Origin: Oscarella lobularis
Lineage: Eukaryota; Porifera; Homoscleromorpha; Homosclerophorida; Oscarellidae
Assembly: GCF_947507565.1 (NCBI RefSeq)
Contig: NC_089184.1
Location: forward strand, 930,001 to 994,000
Reading direction: 5' to 3'
DNA length: 64,000 nucleotides
In this document: in pieces, positions 1 through 12,761 of the stretch
How positions within the stretch are numbered: the first letter of the stretch is position 1
How the letters are laid out: every line of letters begins with the position of its first letter
Position numbers and translations under genes: made by a program
The notes under the pieces: generated by a model
Seen by the model: only the letters and a program-made list of their open reading frames with translations
What the model was told of the DNA's origin: nothing
The model's database searches: none

Positions 1-3000
1 TGACGAATTCTCGTCAGAATCGTCCTCTTCCTCCTTCTCAAGTAACTTATACTCCTAGAAAGTGCACTAGACTCGTACTCCTCTTCTCGTACTCCTCTTC
101 CAAATTGGTGTCCTTACTTCTAGGATTTCCTTAAACTGATCTTTTAGTTTGGCCATTTCGTAAAAGCGCTGATTCTCCAAGCCATATTTCTTGCACCATC
201 GCCGAGTCGAGCCCTTACCTTCCATTTTCAACTACAAGATCTCGTGTGGGCAAATTCACCAAGGCACTCTATCTCTCCCACCTCAACCCAACTATCAAAG
301 GCATTCATTAGAGTCAAAGCATCACCGTGATCCGACTCCAATTCTCTTCGTCGTACCTTCGACAATACAGTAGTGTACAGAGAAATGACCGTTGGTTGCT
401 CTACCTGAACTTCAGACTCTCCTCCTTTCAGTAATCTATGAAAAGGCGACTGCACGCTCAGAGCGGCGGCTATAGTCAAGACCGGATCCACCATCTAGGA
501 AAAGTCAGACGTCACGAAATCTCTCGTATTAACACAGACGCTGCTATCTCACGTCAAACATTGATCCCATGACAAGCATTTTTCCTATGACCACGTCGAC
601 GGGCAATTTAGCGAGCATTCGACCTATAGGAGTCAATTTCTCCTCTCTAGTCAACGCAGACTAGAAGTGAAAGCACACAATGACTCAATAGAACAATGCA
701 TCAAACAAAAGATTACCTGATTCTTCAGAAATAGTATAGAATTGTTTATACTCGACAAAGGAGGAGGTTCAATAAAGGAAAAACTAACAGACTTGCGTTG
801 AATAAATCTCTCTAACTCTTCGAAGGTCTAGCCTTACGATCGAGGATCGTCAAAATCGAGATCCATTAGTTGAAGAATAAGGGTATCGAGGGGAACTCGT
901 TGAATCTCCGGTGTACTATAGTCCTGAAACGCGTCGTAGTCTTGATCGGAATAGAGTCGAAAACAAACGCCGGGTCCAGTGCGACCTTAAGGCGAAATAC
1001 CAATCTCCCGCGCGTACCCCCCGCGACCACGCACCCGCTCTCCCTTTCCGCTGTTCGGCACTAGCCTTGCTAATCCAAAACTCCTGCAAACGACGCATTT
1101 TCGACGTCGAATCGTAGCCCATTTCTTTTACCTAGAGCACCGAGTTCTAACGTCATACACGTACGTACGGCTGCGTTTTTTTTTGCTTACTTTTCCTGAG
1201 TCGACAATAAAACGAACGCCGTCGATCGTTATCGACGTCTCGGCGATGTTAGTGGACACAATGCACTTTCGAACTCCGTCCGGAGCGATGTCAAATACCT
1301 GCAGTAAAAAAACCTCGTCTTAGTCACTTGAAGAAACCGCAAGGTGACTCCTCATTAATAATAGAAAATGTCTCCCCCCCCTCCTGGACCTTATCTTGTT
1401 CTTCTATTGACAATGCGCTGTGTAGTGGCAAGACAATCCATCGTTTTGTGTGCATCGCGTACAGCCGCGCTTCGTCAACCAAAGCGGATATTTCCTTCAT
1501 ACCGCTGAGAAAGACCAACAAATCGCCTCGCTCCGAGACAGGATACTTGAGGAGAACAAAAAAAAAACCCCAAGATTACCACGACAACCGAACGGGTCAA
1601 AAACAGAAATCTACTTTGTGATCGATCCGCTGCATAATTCGCAAATATTGACTCGTATCCAACCTCTCGCTCGTCGTCGGACCAGACTGCACGACAAGAC
1701 GACGAATATTCTCCTAATAGCGTTTACGAAGGAGCGGAGGAACCTACGCTATGTTGACTAGGCCCAGAAAAGATCGTCTGCTGAATGGGAACGTATTCGA
1801 GTTGAATGGGGTAGAGTCGACCGGGGACCTTCCAAGCGGAACTTGGGGTTGCATTAAGGAAACTTTGCGGTCTACCTGAATGACGGGAGCGTCTTGAAAA
1901 TAGCCGGCAAACAAGCTAAAGAGATGGAATTGAAGACTTGGCCGCCTTGCAAAGGATGGACTGCGGCGGCGACCTTATGTTTATTGTAGCCGACATGAGA
2001 ACGATCTTGAGATCTCCTCTCGAAGTGAGCAAATGACGAAGAACGCCGAGAAGAAAGTCCGTGTGCACGTGCCTCTCGTGAACCTATTAGAGAATCGTAG
2101 AGAGGACTTCTGAGGAGAGAGAAAGGAGCTTACTTCGTCGACTACTATTACGTCGTAGCCAGACAAGCACGGGTCAGATGAAAGCTGACGAAGAAGCAAA
2201 CCTAGAAGAGAACTATTGTTATGAATAAAAACTTTAACGTAATTAATTTTATACAAAAGCAAGCTCTAGTGTAAACGGTTTATTTAATTAATTAATTAAT
2301 TATTTATTCATTACCTTCTGTGAGAAATAGGATTCTAGTATCAGCAGCTTTGTTCGCTTCAAAACGAACCTAAGAGAAAGTATGGAATCACGCGGGAATA
2401 CGGCGATGCTTAGCTAGCAGTTTGACCTGATAGGCTATCTCAGATCCATACTCATTCAGCGTCTCGTGACCGACTCGCTTGGCGAGTGAAATGCAGGCAA
2501 TTCGTCGCGGTTGAGTGCAGGCGATTTTTTTGAATCCGGCACTCATGAGATATTGTGGCACCTTTTGTGTGAAAAATTGTACATGAGATATTCATTACCT
2601 TTCCGTAGGCCATCTGATCACCTGAGTTGATTTGCCACAGCCTGTATCTCCGGCTACTATGACGACCTGATTCTTTCGAATCGCTTCGAGAATTTGACTT
2701 CTGTACTGTCGAATGGGTAGCGTCGCTTGAGCCTGTTTGATTCTGACGAGCTTTTCGAATTTCTGCCTTTGAAGAAAATTCAAGAAGTGTTTCAAAACAG
2801 TGCGAAATTCGTCGATTTTTCCGTCGTCCAGTTCGCCGCGATCGAGTTCTCGATCTCTTCGTCTTCTGTCTCCAAAGCGTTTGTAGTCGTTTAGTTTTCG
2901 ACTGAGATCGCTATCGAGAGTGGAGAAATTGATTCGATAGCGCTTGTTGTAGATTTCGGGAAGGTCGAGAGATTTTCCGCTATCTAGAGCCAAAAAAAGC

Positions 3001-3283
3001 GAGTCGATGGAAAGCGAAAAACGCTTCGGCACAAGAGCGGACTTTTTTGCGAGACGTTTCGCGTCTTTTTTGCGTCTCCCTTTCGTTTCTGGAACGCTTG
3101 ATAGCGACGAAAAAACTCCCAGAAGTCCTTGTGCTCATGCGATCCTCTGCGAAAACGCGTTCGATCGTGCAATTTACAAACCCGATCGATTGTCCAGCAC
3201 CTCTTTATAACACTGCGACTCCCAAAGAAGAGTCTATCGAGCGTTTCTTCGTGTTCTTCCCAGAAGTCGTCGACGGCGTTCAT
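1..3283 (-). CDS. DHX34: DHX34-type DEAH-box RNA helicase, 3' end missing
   Basis: ATP-dependent RNA helicase of the DHX34 type, known in animals as a nonsense-mediated-decay factor. Reading the minus strand from ATG 3283, exons give a family-typical N-terminus, then motif I (GDTGCGKST, near 2640), the DEVH box split by an intron after DE (about 2150), SAT (about 2000), the LVFLSGM block (about 1510) and motif VI QRKGRAGRTGPG, which is split by a roughly 50-bp intron near 1000-1050. Winged-helix and OB-type C-terminal exons follow at about 545-670 and 228-494, and an acidic EEEDDSDE stretch lies near base 1-60. The intron between exons 1 and 2 is 3042..2984 (59 bp). The C-terminal part continues past the left edge. 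The order of blocks matches DHX34 better than DHX8, DHX15 or DHX16. It is head to head with RGM. Confidence 0.95.
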
Positions 3284-3568
3284 CGTGCGACGATACCCCG
3301 TCTCATTCTAACGTACGCGCTCGTCGACGAGCGCTTCCGGTCAAAGATGATTTGTTTATGATTGAACGAATATGATAAGCGATACATGAGCCCACACCTG
3401 CACTCGTGACAACCTACCCCTTGCTGACCACCAATCAGAGCCGCTCTGATTCGATTACCTTAGCCATACGAAAAGTGCCTCGGAGTCGTACACGCGCTAT
3501 TCCTGCCTCGAAGCAAAGCTGAGCCCCCCTGCACGCGTTCCCCCCTCACAATCGATGCCAACGCGATC

Positions 3569-5103
3569 ATGACGCCCTACGTTTGGCTCCTACTCGTGCT
3601 CGTCAGATGGAAATGTGACGGTAAGGATTCTCGCACGCCGTGCGAGATCGAAAGTCCGATCACCAAGGGAAACTCTCGTTTGCTTTCACAGCCTTTCCGT
3701 TCGACGACGCCTTTTCGTCGGCGTGCGCCAATCGAACGGACGAGTGCATCGCTTCTCCTCCTAACGACGAAACGATCGGATGCGACGAAGCGCGAAAACG
3801 ATTCGACTGTCTCACGTCTCTAGTCGACGCGCCGGTTTGCCGCGGAAGCGACTATCTACTTCATGTGCGCAGCCAACGCGATCTCGCCGCCGACGAAACT
3901 AGCGATCTATGCGAAAATTCGACCGTTTCGACGTCAACGCCGAATCGAACCCCGTCCGCGATGACGGCAGTAGCAACGGAACGTCCGCCGAGTGGCTGCG
4001 AGTGGAGAAACGCGTCTCGCGCCATCGGGGCCCCCGCTCACTCGGCGTGTCTCCTCTTCGGCGATCCGCACATCGTCACGTTCGACAACGTCGAACAAAC
4101 GTGCGCGATACCCGGCTTGCAACGACTTTTGACGATCGGCGACGACGTCGTGAGCGTCGAAGTGGAAAACGTTCGCGTATCGACGACGCTGAAAGCGACG
4201 GCGACGAGTCGGGTAAGTGGCGCGCGCGCGATTAGACGTTAGTTTTTTTCGAGCGCTGGGGAAACCGCCGCGTGTATCTACACCTAATCTTGTTCAGATT
4301 ATACAAGATACGATCGCCTCCTTTCTTTTTGGTCGGTTCCTCCGTTAGGGTATTTAGGAAATCGCGAGTCGAGGGGGTCGTTCTGCGACGCGGCAAGGCC
4401 TTCGTTGTTTAGTTTGAGGGGTCAAGTTGTCGTTCGCTGTTTGCGCCGGTCCTTCCCTTCCTACGCGCGTGTTTGTGTGTTATCGAACTTATAATAATAA
4501 CTAACTTCCTGGTTGTGTATTCCTTTGCAGGTGATCGTCGAATTCGCGCCGAACGAGTGCACGCACGATCGACGACTGCGCTACGTCGCCGAGAACGGCG
4601 CGCCGCTGGCAGACGAATTCGTCGACGGATCGTCCGGCTACCTAATCGAACGCAACGATTCGAATCGAGTCGATCTCTTCGCTTCGTGGGCGAACGTTCG
4701 CGTGCGAATTCGTCGTTTTGGAATGTATTTTACGGTGGCCGTACAGCTGGCGGAGGCGGAGCGCGCCTCGGCGCCGAGCGGGCTCTGTCATTCGGGTTGC
4801 CCGGCGAAAGACGTTCTCTCATTGGACGCCGCCAATCTGAAAGCGGCGGGAAACCTTTCGCACTTCTACGCATGCGACGCGGTCGACGAGGATTCGTTCT
4901 TCTTCACCTCGTGCGTATTCGACTACAAAACGACAAACAATATCAATTTCACAGAGGCCGCACGCAAAGCGGAAAGCGACGAAGCCGAATTTCGAATAAA
5001 CGGCGCCAATCGCCCCCTACCGACTCTATTCTTGTACCTAATACCCATTTGGCTTGTCATTTACTCGTCGACGACAGCTCAGCGACTGCGATGCTGGGAA
5101 TAA
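3569..5103 (+). CDS. RGM: Repulsive guidance molecule (RGM/hemojuvelin family)
   Basis: GPI-linked co-receptor family that binds neogenin and BMP ligands. Exons are 3569..3620, 3692..4212 and 4531..5103, with phases that join cleanly into 381 residues. Seen in the sequence: a hydrophobic signal peptide (WLLLVLV), a cysteine-rich N-terminal domain, and a von Willebrand D-like core with FGDPH (about 4060), the family's autoproteolytic Asp-Pro site. A QTC motif, ATATSR / VIVEF across intron 2, and the late FVDG and VRVRIRRFGMYFTVAV blocks are also present. A hydrophobic tail (about 5020-5075) is consistent with a GPI-anchor signal. Intron 2 (4213..4530) is long for this window. No RGD motif was noticed. 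Family membership is confident; orthology to one vertebrate RGM is not implied. Confidence 0.93.
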
Positions 5104-5171
5104 GGAATAATTACTTAGACTAACATCTAGCAAGGCTTTATTTATCTAAAGTGCTTCCGCTGTTGACATGC

Positions 5172-5197
5172 GTCTCTCTCTCTCTCTCTCTCTCTCT
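5172..5197 (+). repeat. (TC)n microsatellite
   Basis: Pure TC dinucleotide run in the short gap between the convergent 3' ends of RGM and the UBL7-like gene. Confidence 0.95.
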
Positions 5198-5285
5198 AAC
5201 CTTTTTCTGTATATTGTTCCGATTTTTCTCTGCATGCGAGGCATGACGTCACGTATGGGAATAAAGAACGCTTTGACTTGTGTAT

Positions 5286-6704
5286 CTAAGACATGAGGAG
5301 ATTCAAGGCCGCCTCGACGTCTCCGCCGGTCGCTTCGAGGGCTTGAATGCATGCCGCCTCGTCAGTTATGCCCATCTCTCTCAATCGGATCAACTGCGCC
5401 CATAAATATGTGCTTCGAGATCATGCATAGTCAAATAGTTAGTTACCTGTGTTTCCCATCGTCTCATCGGCGACCTCGTCATCGCCTGGGCAACGGCTTG
5501 TCTCACCATGTCAACGCTGATCGCCGCCGGCTGTTGTTGTTGAGGAGGACGACGACGAGGACGAGGAGGAAGAGGAGGAGGCGCTCCTAGACTGCGCTGA
5601 GCCGACGCCACAGCAGCCGCTACGTCCTCCGGCGTAATATGTCTCGGCTAAATGTAGTGTGTTTTGATGGGGGCACGTGTGTGCGTGGGTTCTCACTGGA
5701 GCTTGCTGGACGAATTGCTGCTGCTGCTGCTGCTGTTGGTGGCTTGGCTCGCCCTCGTCTCTCTCCTCCGCACGCATCGTTCCGTCCATGGTATTCTCCT
5801 CCTGCATGCTCAGCCACTCGCCCAAAGCATTTTGAGCTGCGCGCATCAAATTAGGATGCATTTGAAGAAGTCTATATAACACCATTGATTCGGTTTCCAG
5901 CTAAAACAGGTGCGTGGGGACGATCTACCCTCCCCAAGGCTCCCACACCCATTGTTTCCGCTCTGATAAAAAGTTCCGGGGGCATCTCCTCTGTCTAAAA
6001 CAAGGCTTCTATCTCACCTCTGAACTTCGTCGGGATTGCCGAGCTTTTCTAAAAAATCCGAATTCCTTATCAGTTCTAGACAATATAGCCATTGGCATTG
6101 ACGTGAATAAAAATACGAGGCAGGGGACTGACCCTGCACTTGGGGATTCGACGACAGAGAAGCCGAATTCATGATCACGTATTGAAGAAAACCGGAATCG
6201 CTCACAATTTCAGATACCTTCGCAGGCTCGACGCAATTCAACTCTAAAGTCAATACATTGTACTGACCACAGCTTGAACTTCCAATGGCGTTGGTCGTAG
6301 TTGTGCCGTGAGGTCGTTCACATCTTCTGTTTCCATACTTTCGACTTCAGAAGGAGCCGCTTCTGTGGACGCGTTACGCGTTTTTACACGGGGAGGCGAG
6401 GAAACTGGTCTTTTTACTTTCTTTTCGTCTGGGTAAGACGTGAATTGTTGATCGATTTTTGACCGAATAGTCCTCTAGCTTCTTGCCATTTTTCATTAGG
6501 CGGCCTCGATAGACTAAAACTAGTGCGAAATCGCGTTTTTGCGCTTGCACGCTGCGACAAAGCCTTACCGACGTCTTCGAGAGGCAGATCGAAATCCTTG
6601 GCGGCAATTTCTTTGACTTCTTCTATCGAAGAATCCCATTGCATGTCGCTAACTGCCTTTCTTTGTCGAGAAAGCGGCTCGGCCAAGTAGAACATCGCTT
6701 CCAT
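5286..6704 (-). CDS. UBL7: UBL7-like ubiquitin-like/UBA shuttle protein
   Basis: Minus-strand multi-exon gene from ATG 6704 to TAG 5286. The N-terminus is a ubiquitin-like domain (LVYRGRLMKNGKKLEDY ... STIHVLPRR) split by an intron. A helical middle (FLQYVIMNSASLSSNPQVQ, then LIRNSDFLEKLGNPDEVQ, then LQMHPNLMRAAQNALGEWL) matches the UBL7 middle region. A Gln-rich linker is encoded by a CTG/CAG run near 5715-5745. A C-terminal UBA domain (LREMGITDEAACIQALEATGG) ends at NLLMS. UBL-plus-UBA architecture suggests delivery of ubiquitinated clients to the proteasome. The Gln run is a likely length-variable site. Ubiquilin is excluded because the STI1 Met-rich repeats are absent and a real ubiquilin lies at 46.8 kb. 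Confidence 0.85.
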
Positions 6705-6838
6705 GACGTACGCTAAGGCAAAGATTGTACATGAATCAATACCCGTTTACCTTTCAGGTCAGAAGTATTCTATATTTGATTTCCAAGTAGACACTTAAAA
6801 GAAAAAAAGCACTAAGAGTTCGCGTGAAAAAGACGACA

Positions 6839-9800
6839 TCACGACATATTCAGCACTAATGAATTGGGAGCATCGGCACCCTTCTGAGACTCCGACGACG
6901 GAGAGGTGGCTCTTAATTGTCCGCGAAGCAACGCTTCGTCTCTCTCCTTTATAGCCTCTTTCGACATTTGAGAGAGCTTCCTGTTCAGCCCTCTGTTTAC
7001 ACCTTCCGCCTCGAGCACACCAATATTCGTTTCCACCATATTTCCTGGTCTCATGTCGGCAAAAGACGTTTGATCCGACTTGGCCATATTCATCAGGCTC
7101 TGCAAGTACGTAGCGTACGTGTATAAGGCCTAAAGCACAGCCCCGATAGCAAAGCCTCATGTCGTTTCGTTTCAAGCACGCAACTAACCATATAAATAAG
7201 AACGTATTGATCCTTTGTCTGAACGACTCCTCCTCGATCAAGACGAAGCTTACTCACCGTCTGCAGAACGTCGCAACGACCGCTCTTCTCCAAATCCTGC
7301 ATTCCAACGTGTACAGCCATGAGACAGCCACTACGGCCAATACCAGCACTAGAAAAAAAGACTTGAAAAAAAATAATAAAAGGACCGAGTAGTCTTTGTA
7401 CCTGCAGTGGACAACAACGGGACCTTTGCTTGCCTTTAAGTCTTCCCGAATTTCCTCCAAGTAGTGAATGACTTGCGAAACATCTTCAGGAACGCCAAAA
7501 TCTGGCCAGGCCGTGAACCAGTGGTGAAGAACTGTCCTCGATTGCTGCTTCTGCAAGTGCAAAGACAGGTGCATCGCGTTATAAAGCAAACTATGCTACC
7601 CACGTCGGTGTGAACGATGAGGAAACGAGTGGTCATGTAATCTTCCTTTCGCACTTGTTGCTGTATCGTCACTTGAATGTCGCCGTACGTTTCTACGATG
7701 CGCTTCTCGTCCGGCCAATAGCGAGCGCACTTGGGCTAAAAACGCGGACGAAATTAATGAATTTGAGATGGAGTGGTTCTAAGCGACATGCCACGTCTCT
7801 TTCCACGAGTCCAGTGGCCATCATAATCACACTGCAGTTCTGCTCCCATATCATTCTCCAAAAATCGTTAATAGTCGACTCCATGGGCCCTTGAGTGGCA
7901 ATGTACGCCTTAGAATTGTCTCCAAATCCCTACAACGCCGACCAATGATATTTCTTATTGATTTTTAACTTCAAACTCACTCTGACAAAATTCGCGTTGA
8001 TATAATCGGAACCAGGCTCACCGAATCGAAGAAACAAAGGCACGCGGCTCGACGGAGCTAAAGCAAAGAGAGAGAAGTCCTTCGAACCCCTTCCCTTGCG
8101 ACCCCTAATTATTACTCGGCAAGACGTTCATATATCGATTCTTCGACTCGCAATCGCGCGGCACATCGCTTTCGCTTGCCATGAGCGCAGGAATACTTTG
8201 AAACTCTTCGAGGAGATCCTCCTCGTTCTCCAACGCCGTCGACAGACCGGCAACGTCGAGCGTTCTCGACTTGACCTGAAGCGTACGAGCTCCCTTCTAT
8301 ATCTATTCCCTTATTGACATCTAGGTTCTACCTGAAGACGAACGCCGGAGATGTTTCGTCGCTGAGTTCTTCCATTTGCTTGCGCCGTTGTGCCTCCGCC
8401 TCGCGATGGCGGAGTATAGAAGCTATTTGAGGTCGAAGGCCAGCCTTCTTTGCCTCTTCGTCTCCTTCGCTTTGGTCGAGAACGAGCCTAAGAAGATATG
8501 ATTATCTACGTGGCGGTTGCAGTAGCTTGAGTCTTCGTACTCTCGCTATGAATACGATTAGGAGTATTAGAATAATAAATACGAAGCAGAAGACAACAAT
8601 GACTGCTATTGCCCATTGGGGCAGCACTTTTTTGTCGTCTCCATCATCAACATCGTAGCCATCAATCTACATGAAGAAAAGAAGCGAGCAATGAAGAAAG
8701 AAAGACTCTGATATCCTACTCCTCACGCTTTTCAATACTGCTGGATCGAAAATAGCCTCCCGTCTTGTTTCGTTCTCCCACAGGGTATGAAACGATGAGA
8801 TGAACTCGTCGTTTTTCGCCTCGTCTCCGGCTACGTAGATAAGGACGTCCGACGGCTCGTCCGGATCGGGGCCAATGTGAAGCCCGCGCGGAAACGTCGA
8901 CGCAAAGTACGTCTTCAAACCCGACTCAAATAGCGCAAAGTCAAAGTTGACCGCGGGAATGTTCAAATGAAGAACGAGACGCGACGAGGGGATTTCCATG
9001 GAGACGGTTGGAGTTGACGTCATTTCGGTTATAGGGGCGGGCGTCGAGGGACGCGGTGGCTGACCGGTAGGAATAAAAACAGGCGCCTTGACATCATATC
9101 CTAAAATCTAAGAAAAACAAACTATATGCTAGTGTATGAAAATTTCATCTTCCTTACGCTTTGACGAGTTCTGTTGCTAAACATGCCGTTTCTCCACATG
9201 TATTGGAAACCAACGATGAGCGTGACTGTATTGTCAATGTCGCCCTCAATGTAGACTCGCACTTCGGTCGCGTTTTGCGGATTGTTTTCGATTTTGAACG
9301 TCGAGGGAAGAGTCGACGTGAAATAGTTCGTTGTCAAGTCGTATTTGAATTGATCTGCGTCAAATTGAGAAAAATCAACGGCGAGAGAGAGTCGAATACA
9401 AGCGGGAACGCCCACTCTATATCCAGATATCTGAAAGAGGTATAAATAGAGGATTAGAACTGAGGACGATCTGGTGACGTCACCTGATTGCTGCTCTTCT
9501 TGAAAATCTCCCTCCACGTCATCCGCGTAAATTTATTGATAAGGACACGAGTTCCTTTTGGATTGTTATTTACATAGACGATCGATTCGTTTTTATAATA
9601 GGGATTGTCTCTGACTATCAAGCTTTGGGTGCCAGCTAAGGACACCGCCGCCTCGTCCAAGAAAAGACGCCGGTCAAACTGCTCGTAGGAAACCGTCAGA
9701 TGAAGTACGAGATATTCGTAAGGAATAACACTCGGCAGGGGAGTCGGCGTTGGCACAAAAGAAAAAATCGACGTCGTCGTCGTCGTCGACAAAAGAACTG

Positions 9801-10511
9801 TAGAAGATTCAATTTGCACGTCGAAACTGAGAGAAGATGCCGCCGACGGCGCGGAAGTCGGCAGAAGAACGCGAGACGGAAAAACCGTCGGACTCGGCGG
9901 CGACGGAAGCGGCGGCGGCGATGGGAAGGGCACTGTCGTCGGGTGGGAGACGACGACTGCGGGGGTGTGGGAGAGCGTGGAAGCATAAGACGTTGTAGTA
10001 GCGGAGGACGCGGGCGAGACGGCGGATGACGACGAGAAAAAAACGTCAAACGACGAGACTTCTATAGACGCGAAAGTCGACGAAGAGAACGACGACGATG
10101 ATCGGAGCTGCGAGTGACCAACGCCTGGAATCGGGGGAGGCGGCGGGGGAGGCGCCAGCGACGACGCTGTTGAGGATAATAACAGCGACGACGATGTCAA
10201 CGGCGTCGACGGCGAATTGCGAAATGTTCCTTTTGTCGTCGTCGTCGTCGTCGTCGTCGGAAGAAGTGACGACGTCGACACACTAATGAGGTGCGGCGTC
10301 GGACTGACGGCCGGCGAGAAAATAGACGTCGTCGCGACGGAAGAAGGAAACAGTCTTAGTAGTGCGACGAGAATGTACACTAGAAGGGGAAGAGAGTTCA
10401 CGTAGGGTGAAAACTGTGTTTTGTGTCGATGGGTAAATTCAAATGGCAAGCGCTTCTCGTAAACAAGCGCTTTCCTCTTTTCTTACCGACGGGCGAAAGG
10501 GGCGGTGCCAT
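6839..10511 (-). CDS. Receptor-type protein tyrosine phosphatase with triplicated ectodomain
   Basis: Single-pass receptor phosphatase. The start is predicted as a short exon at 10511..10487 (MAPPLSPV plus one base) spliced over a 107-bp intron to 10379, which gives a continuous signal peptide ([15 protein letters not shown]). A Ser/Thr/Pro-rich mucin-like region with a poly-Thr run follows. Three related extracellular modules of about 80-90 residues come next (about 9450-9730, 9150-9440 and 8700-9010). A transmembrane helix lies near 8560-8620, then a basic juxtamembrane segment. The one PTP domain has MESTINDFW, the WPD loop (WPDFGVP), the catalytic [10 protein letters not shown] split by an intron (about 7335), and the Q-loop VQTKDQY. 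A Ser-rich tail ends at 6839. All catalytic residues are intact. The ectodomain is not one I recognise, so no R-PTP subclass is assigned. Confidence 0.93.
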
Positions 10512-10845
10512 TGCGTGCTTGCAGTCACTTTCCGTTGCCGATGCTCCTCGTCGTGGATCGCTTGCTGCTGCTCTGTGCTGATTTTTGTACTTGCCCGCCC
10601 TGATAAACAACGACGCTCCCCTTGTTATTCTGGGACGTTTATGCGCATCACGTGAAAGTTCTTCTGCAGGCCCACGCTGCTTGTGTAGGAAGGCGATTGG
10701 AGAGCCCGGTCGATCCTGCGTGCGCATACACACTGCCGTTCCCTCCTGTCTCCGCCGAAATCGGTCGCGAGGCAAAGCGAAAAGTTGTGGTTCGCCGATA
10801 TTCCCGGATAAGCGACCTTTTTGTCTCTTTCACTTCCACCCAGCC
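10512..10845. promoter_or_regulatory. Shared upstream region of the phosphatase and alpha-arrestin genes
   Basis: 334 bp between the divergent predicted start codons at 10511 (-) and 10846 (+). No TATA box or coding exon was recognised. It presumably holds both promoters and 5' UTRs. Confidence 0.5.
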
Positions 10846-12604
10846 ATGAACCAGATCTATATTCGCACGAATAAGGGCGAATATGTTGCCGGTGAAACCG
10901 TTTACGGGTAATAAGGCCTTCGAACGTCTTCGTACTCGGCCTATTGCTCGTTCGCGCGCAGGAGTGTCTATCTCAACATCGTGCAGCCAATCGCATCGAA
11001 GGGGCTCAAGCTCAAAGTAAAAGGCTACGAAAAATGTAAGGCAGTAGCTACCTCCTAGTGGCATTAGTGCAAGAGCTCACACCAGGCGAATGGGACTACT
11101 ATTTTTACGAGCAAGTCGGCGAAGAGAGAACGGAGAGAAGAAAGGGCGAAATGAAAGGCAAAAAAGACTTTTTCAAGGTCGACATTCGTCTCATCGACTA
11201 CCCCGGTAAAGAGAACAAACTATCGAAATTTTTTCTATTTCAACTCATTGTATCTCAGGAGGTTTTCCTATGGGATCATACTCTTATCCCTTCCAGTATC
11301 ACCTGCCCCAAGGACTGCCCGGTAAGCGACAAAGTCTCTTTAGTATCACTCTCATGTATTCTAATCACCATGGAGAGCGCATTTTATATATATTCCCGGC
11401 CTCTGACCCTAGTAGCTAGGGAGGGATCGAGAGAGGGGGTTCCTACACTATCTCGATCTAGGCATTTATCGCATGAAAGGAAAACATTTTGAACAGCACT
11501 GGACTGCCAAGATCAACTACGTGGTCAAGGCGGAGGTGGACATACCTGGGACGAAGCACGACCTTGTGGTAAAGGGCGCGCTAATTGAGTACTACTTGAG
11601 AGATGTGGCGCCTTCGTGTGCTAGTGCAAGCAGCCGCTCGTCGTTTACAGCGAACTGCGTCAGGCCATTCAGCCGGTCGAGTACACGAAGCAGGGCACCG
11701 TGCGCACGTGTTGTTGTATACCTCGTGGGGATGTTCTCGTCAAGGCAACGTGGGGTCTCCTGAGATGAAAGATGGGGCGCGTTCGTATTGCTTTTACTTA
11801 GAATGGATAAGAATTCTTACATGGCCGGGGAGGTGGCTCAGATTCACGTCGACGTTGATAATCAATCCGCTGTCGATATTGAAAATTTTGTTGTTAAGGT
11901 GGGCAGGGTCGTGATGGAGTTTATTTGTGGTGATTGCCTTCGTTTTCAGTTGATGAGAGTCATTCACCTGAAGGGAAAAGATGACGATCGTAGTCAGCAC
12001 GACTCGTTGCGGCTCGTTGACGTTGTGTGCCAGAATAAGTATGACGGTTGCAAGGCTCATGATCAGAAGTCCAGGTAAGAGTGAAATTACGTTACACACG
12101 CACGCACGCACAACGTCGTGTTTCCAGCGACGTTCCACTGGAACTCTGGCGCAAAGACGGAGCAACCAAGGAAAATTTTCAGCCATCCACCAAAGGATCA
12201 GCAGTCCAGGTTAGTGAAACAGATGTGCTATTGAATAGACTACGGTTTTATTTGTATAGTGTACCTACCATGTCGATATTGAAATGCAAGTGCCTTGGGC
12301 TCCAGACATAGAAATCCACGCTCCAGTCCAAATATACGCTCCACTCAATCTCCACGTAAGACTTCCATCACTGTGGTGTACCATATAAGATCTTACTCAA
12401 CAATCCTTTGTTTTGTTTCTTTTCAGTGGCAACAATGGCAACCGCCACCGTGGGTTGCTCAGTGCGTGCAGACGCCAGTCGTTGGACCCTTTGCAGTTGC
12501 TGCCGAAATTCTTGGTTAGTCACCTCTCCGAGTTGAGACGCACACTGTCTATGAATTTTTTTGTAGCGTCCCAAGCATTTGCTGGCATACCTGGCTTCCA
12601 GTGA
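10846..12604 (+). CDS. Alpha-arrestin (arrestin-domain-containing protein)
   Basis: Multi-exon plus-strand gene. Exon 1 is 10846..10907 (MNQIYIRTNKGEYVAGETVYG) and exon 2 starts at 10962 (SVYLNI). Later exons give GFPMGSYSYPFQYHLP, typical of arrestin N-domain strands, and VKAEVDIPG. The exon near 11630-11740 carries a Cys-rich CCC segment followed by DVLVKA, which begins the arrestin C domain. Then come YMAGEVAQIHVDVDNQSAVDI, PWAPDIEIHAPVQIYAPL and the end at GIPGFQ. Two arrestin folds are therefore present. The PPxY motifs by which many ARRDC proteins recruit NEDD4 ligases were not seen in the short C-tail, so ligase binding should not be assumed. Role by family: trafficking adaptor. It is convergent with ELL. 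Confidence 0.92.
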
Positions 12605-12761
12605 AATCCGCTAGCGTGAATTCTTTTCTTTGCTAATTGCACGTTTTTTGCTTCGATGTCGCTGATTGATTGGCTATTTCTCAAACATAAATAAGGATCC
12701 ATCCGAAAAGTTATTCTACGAATCTACCGCTCCAATCTCTACAAAAAATGATCAAATTAAT

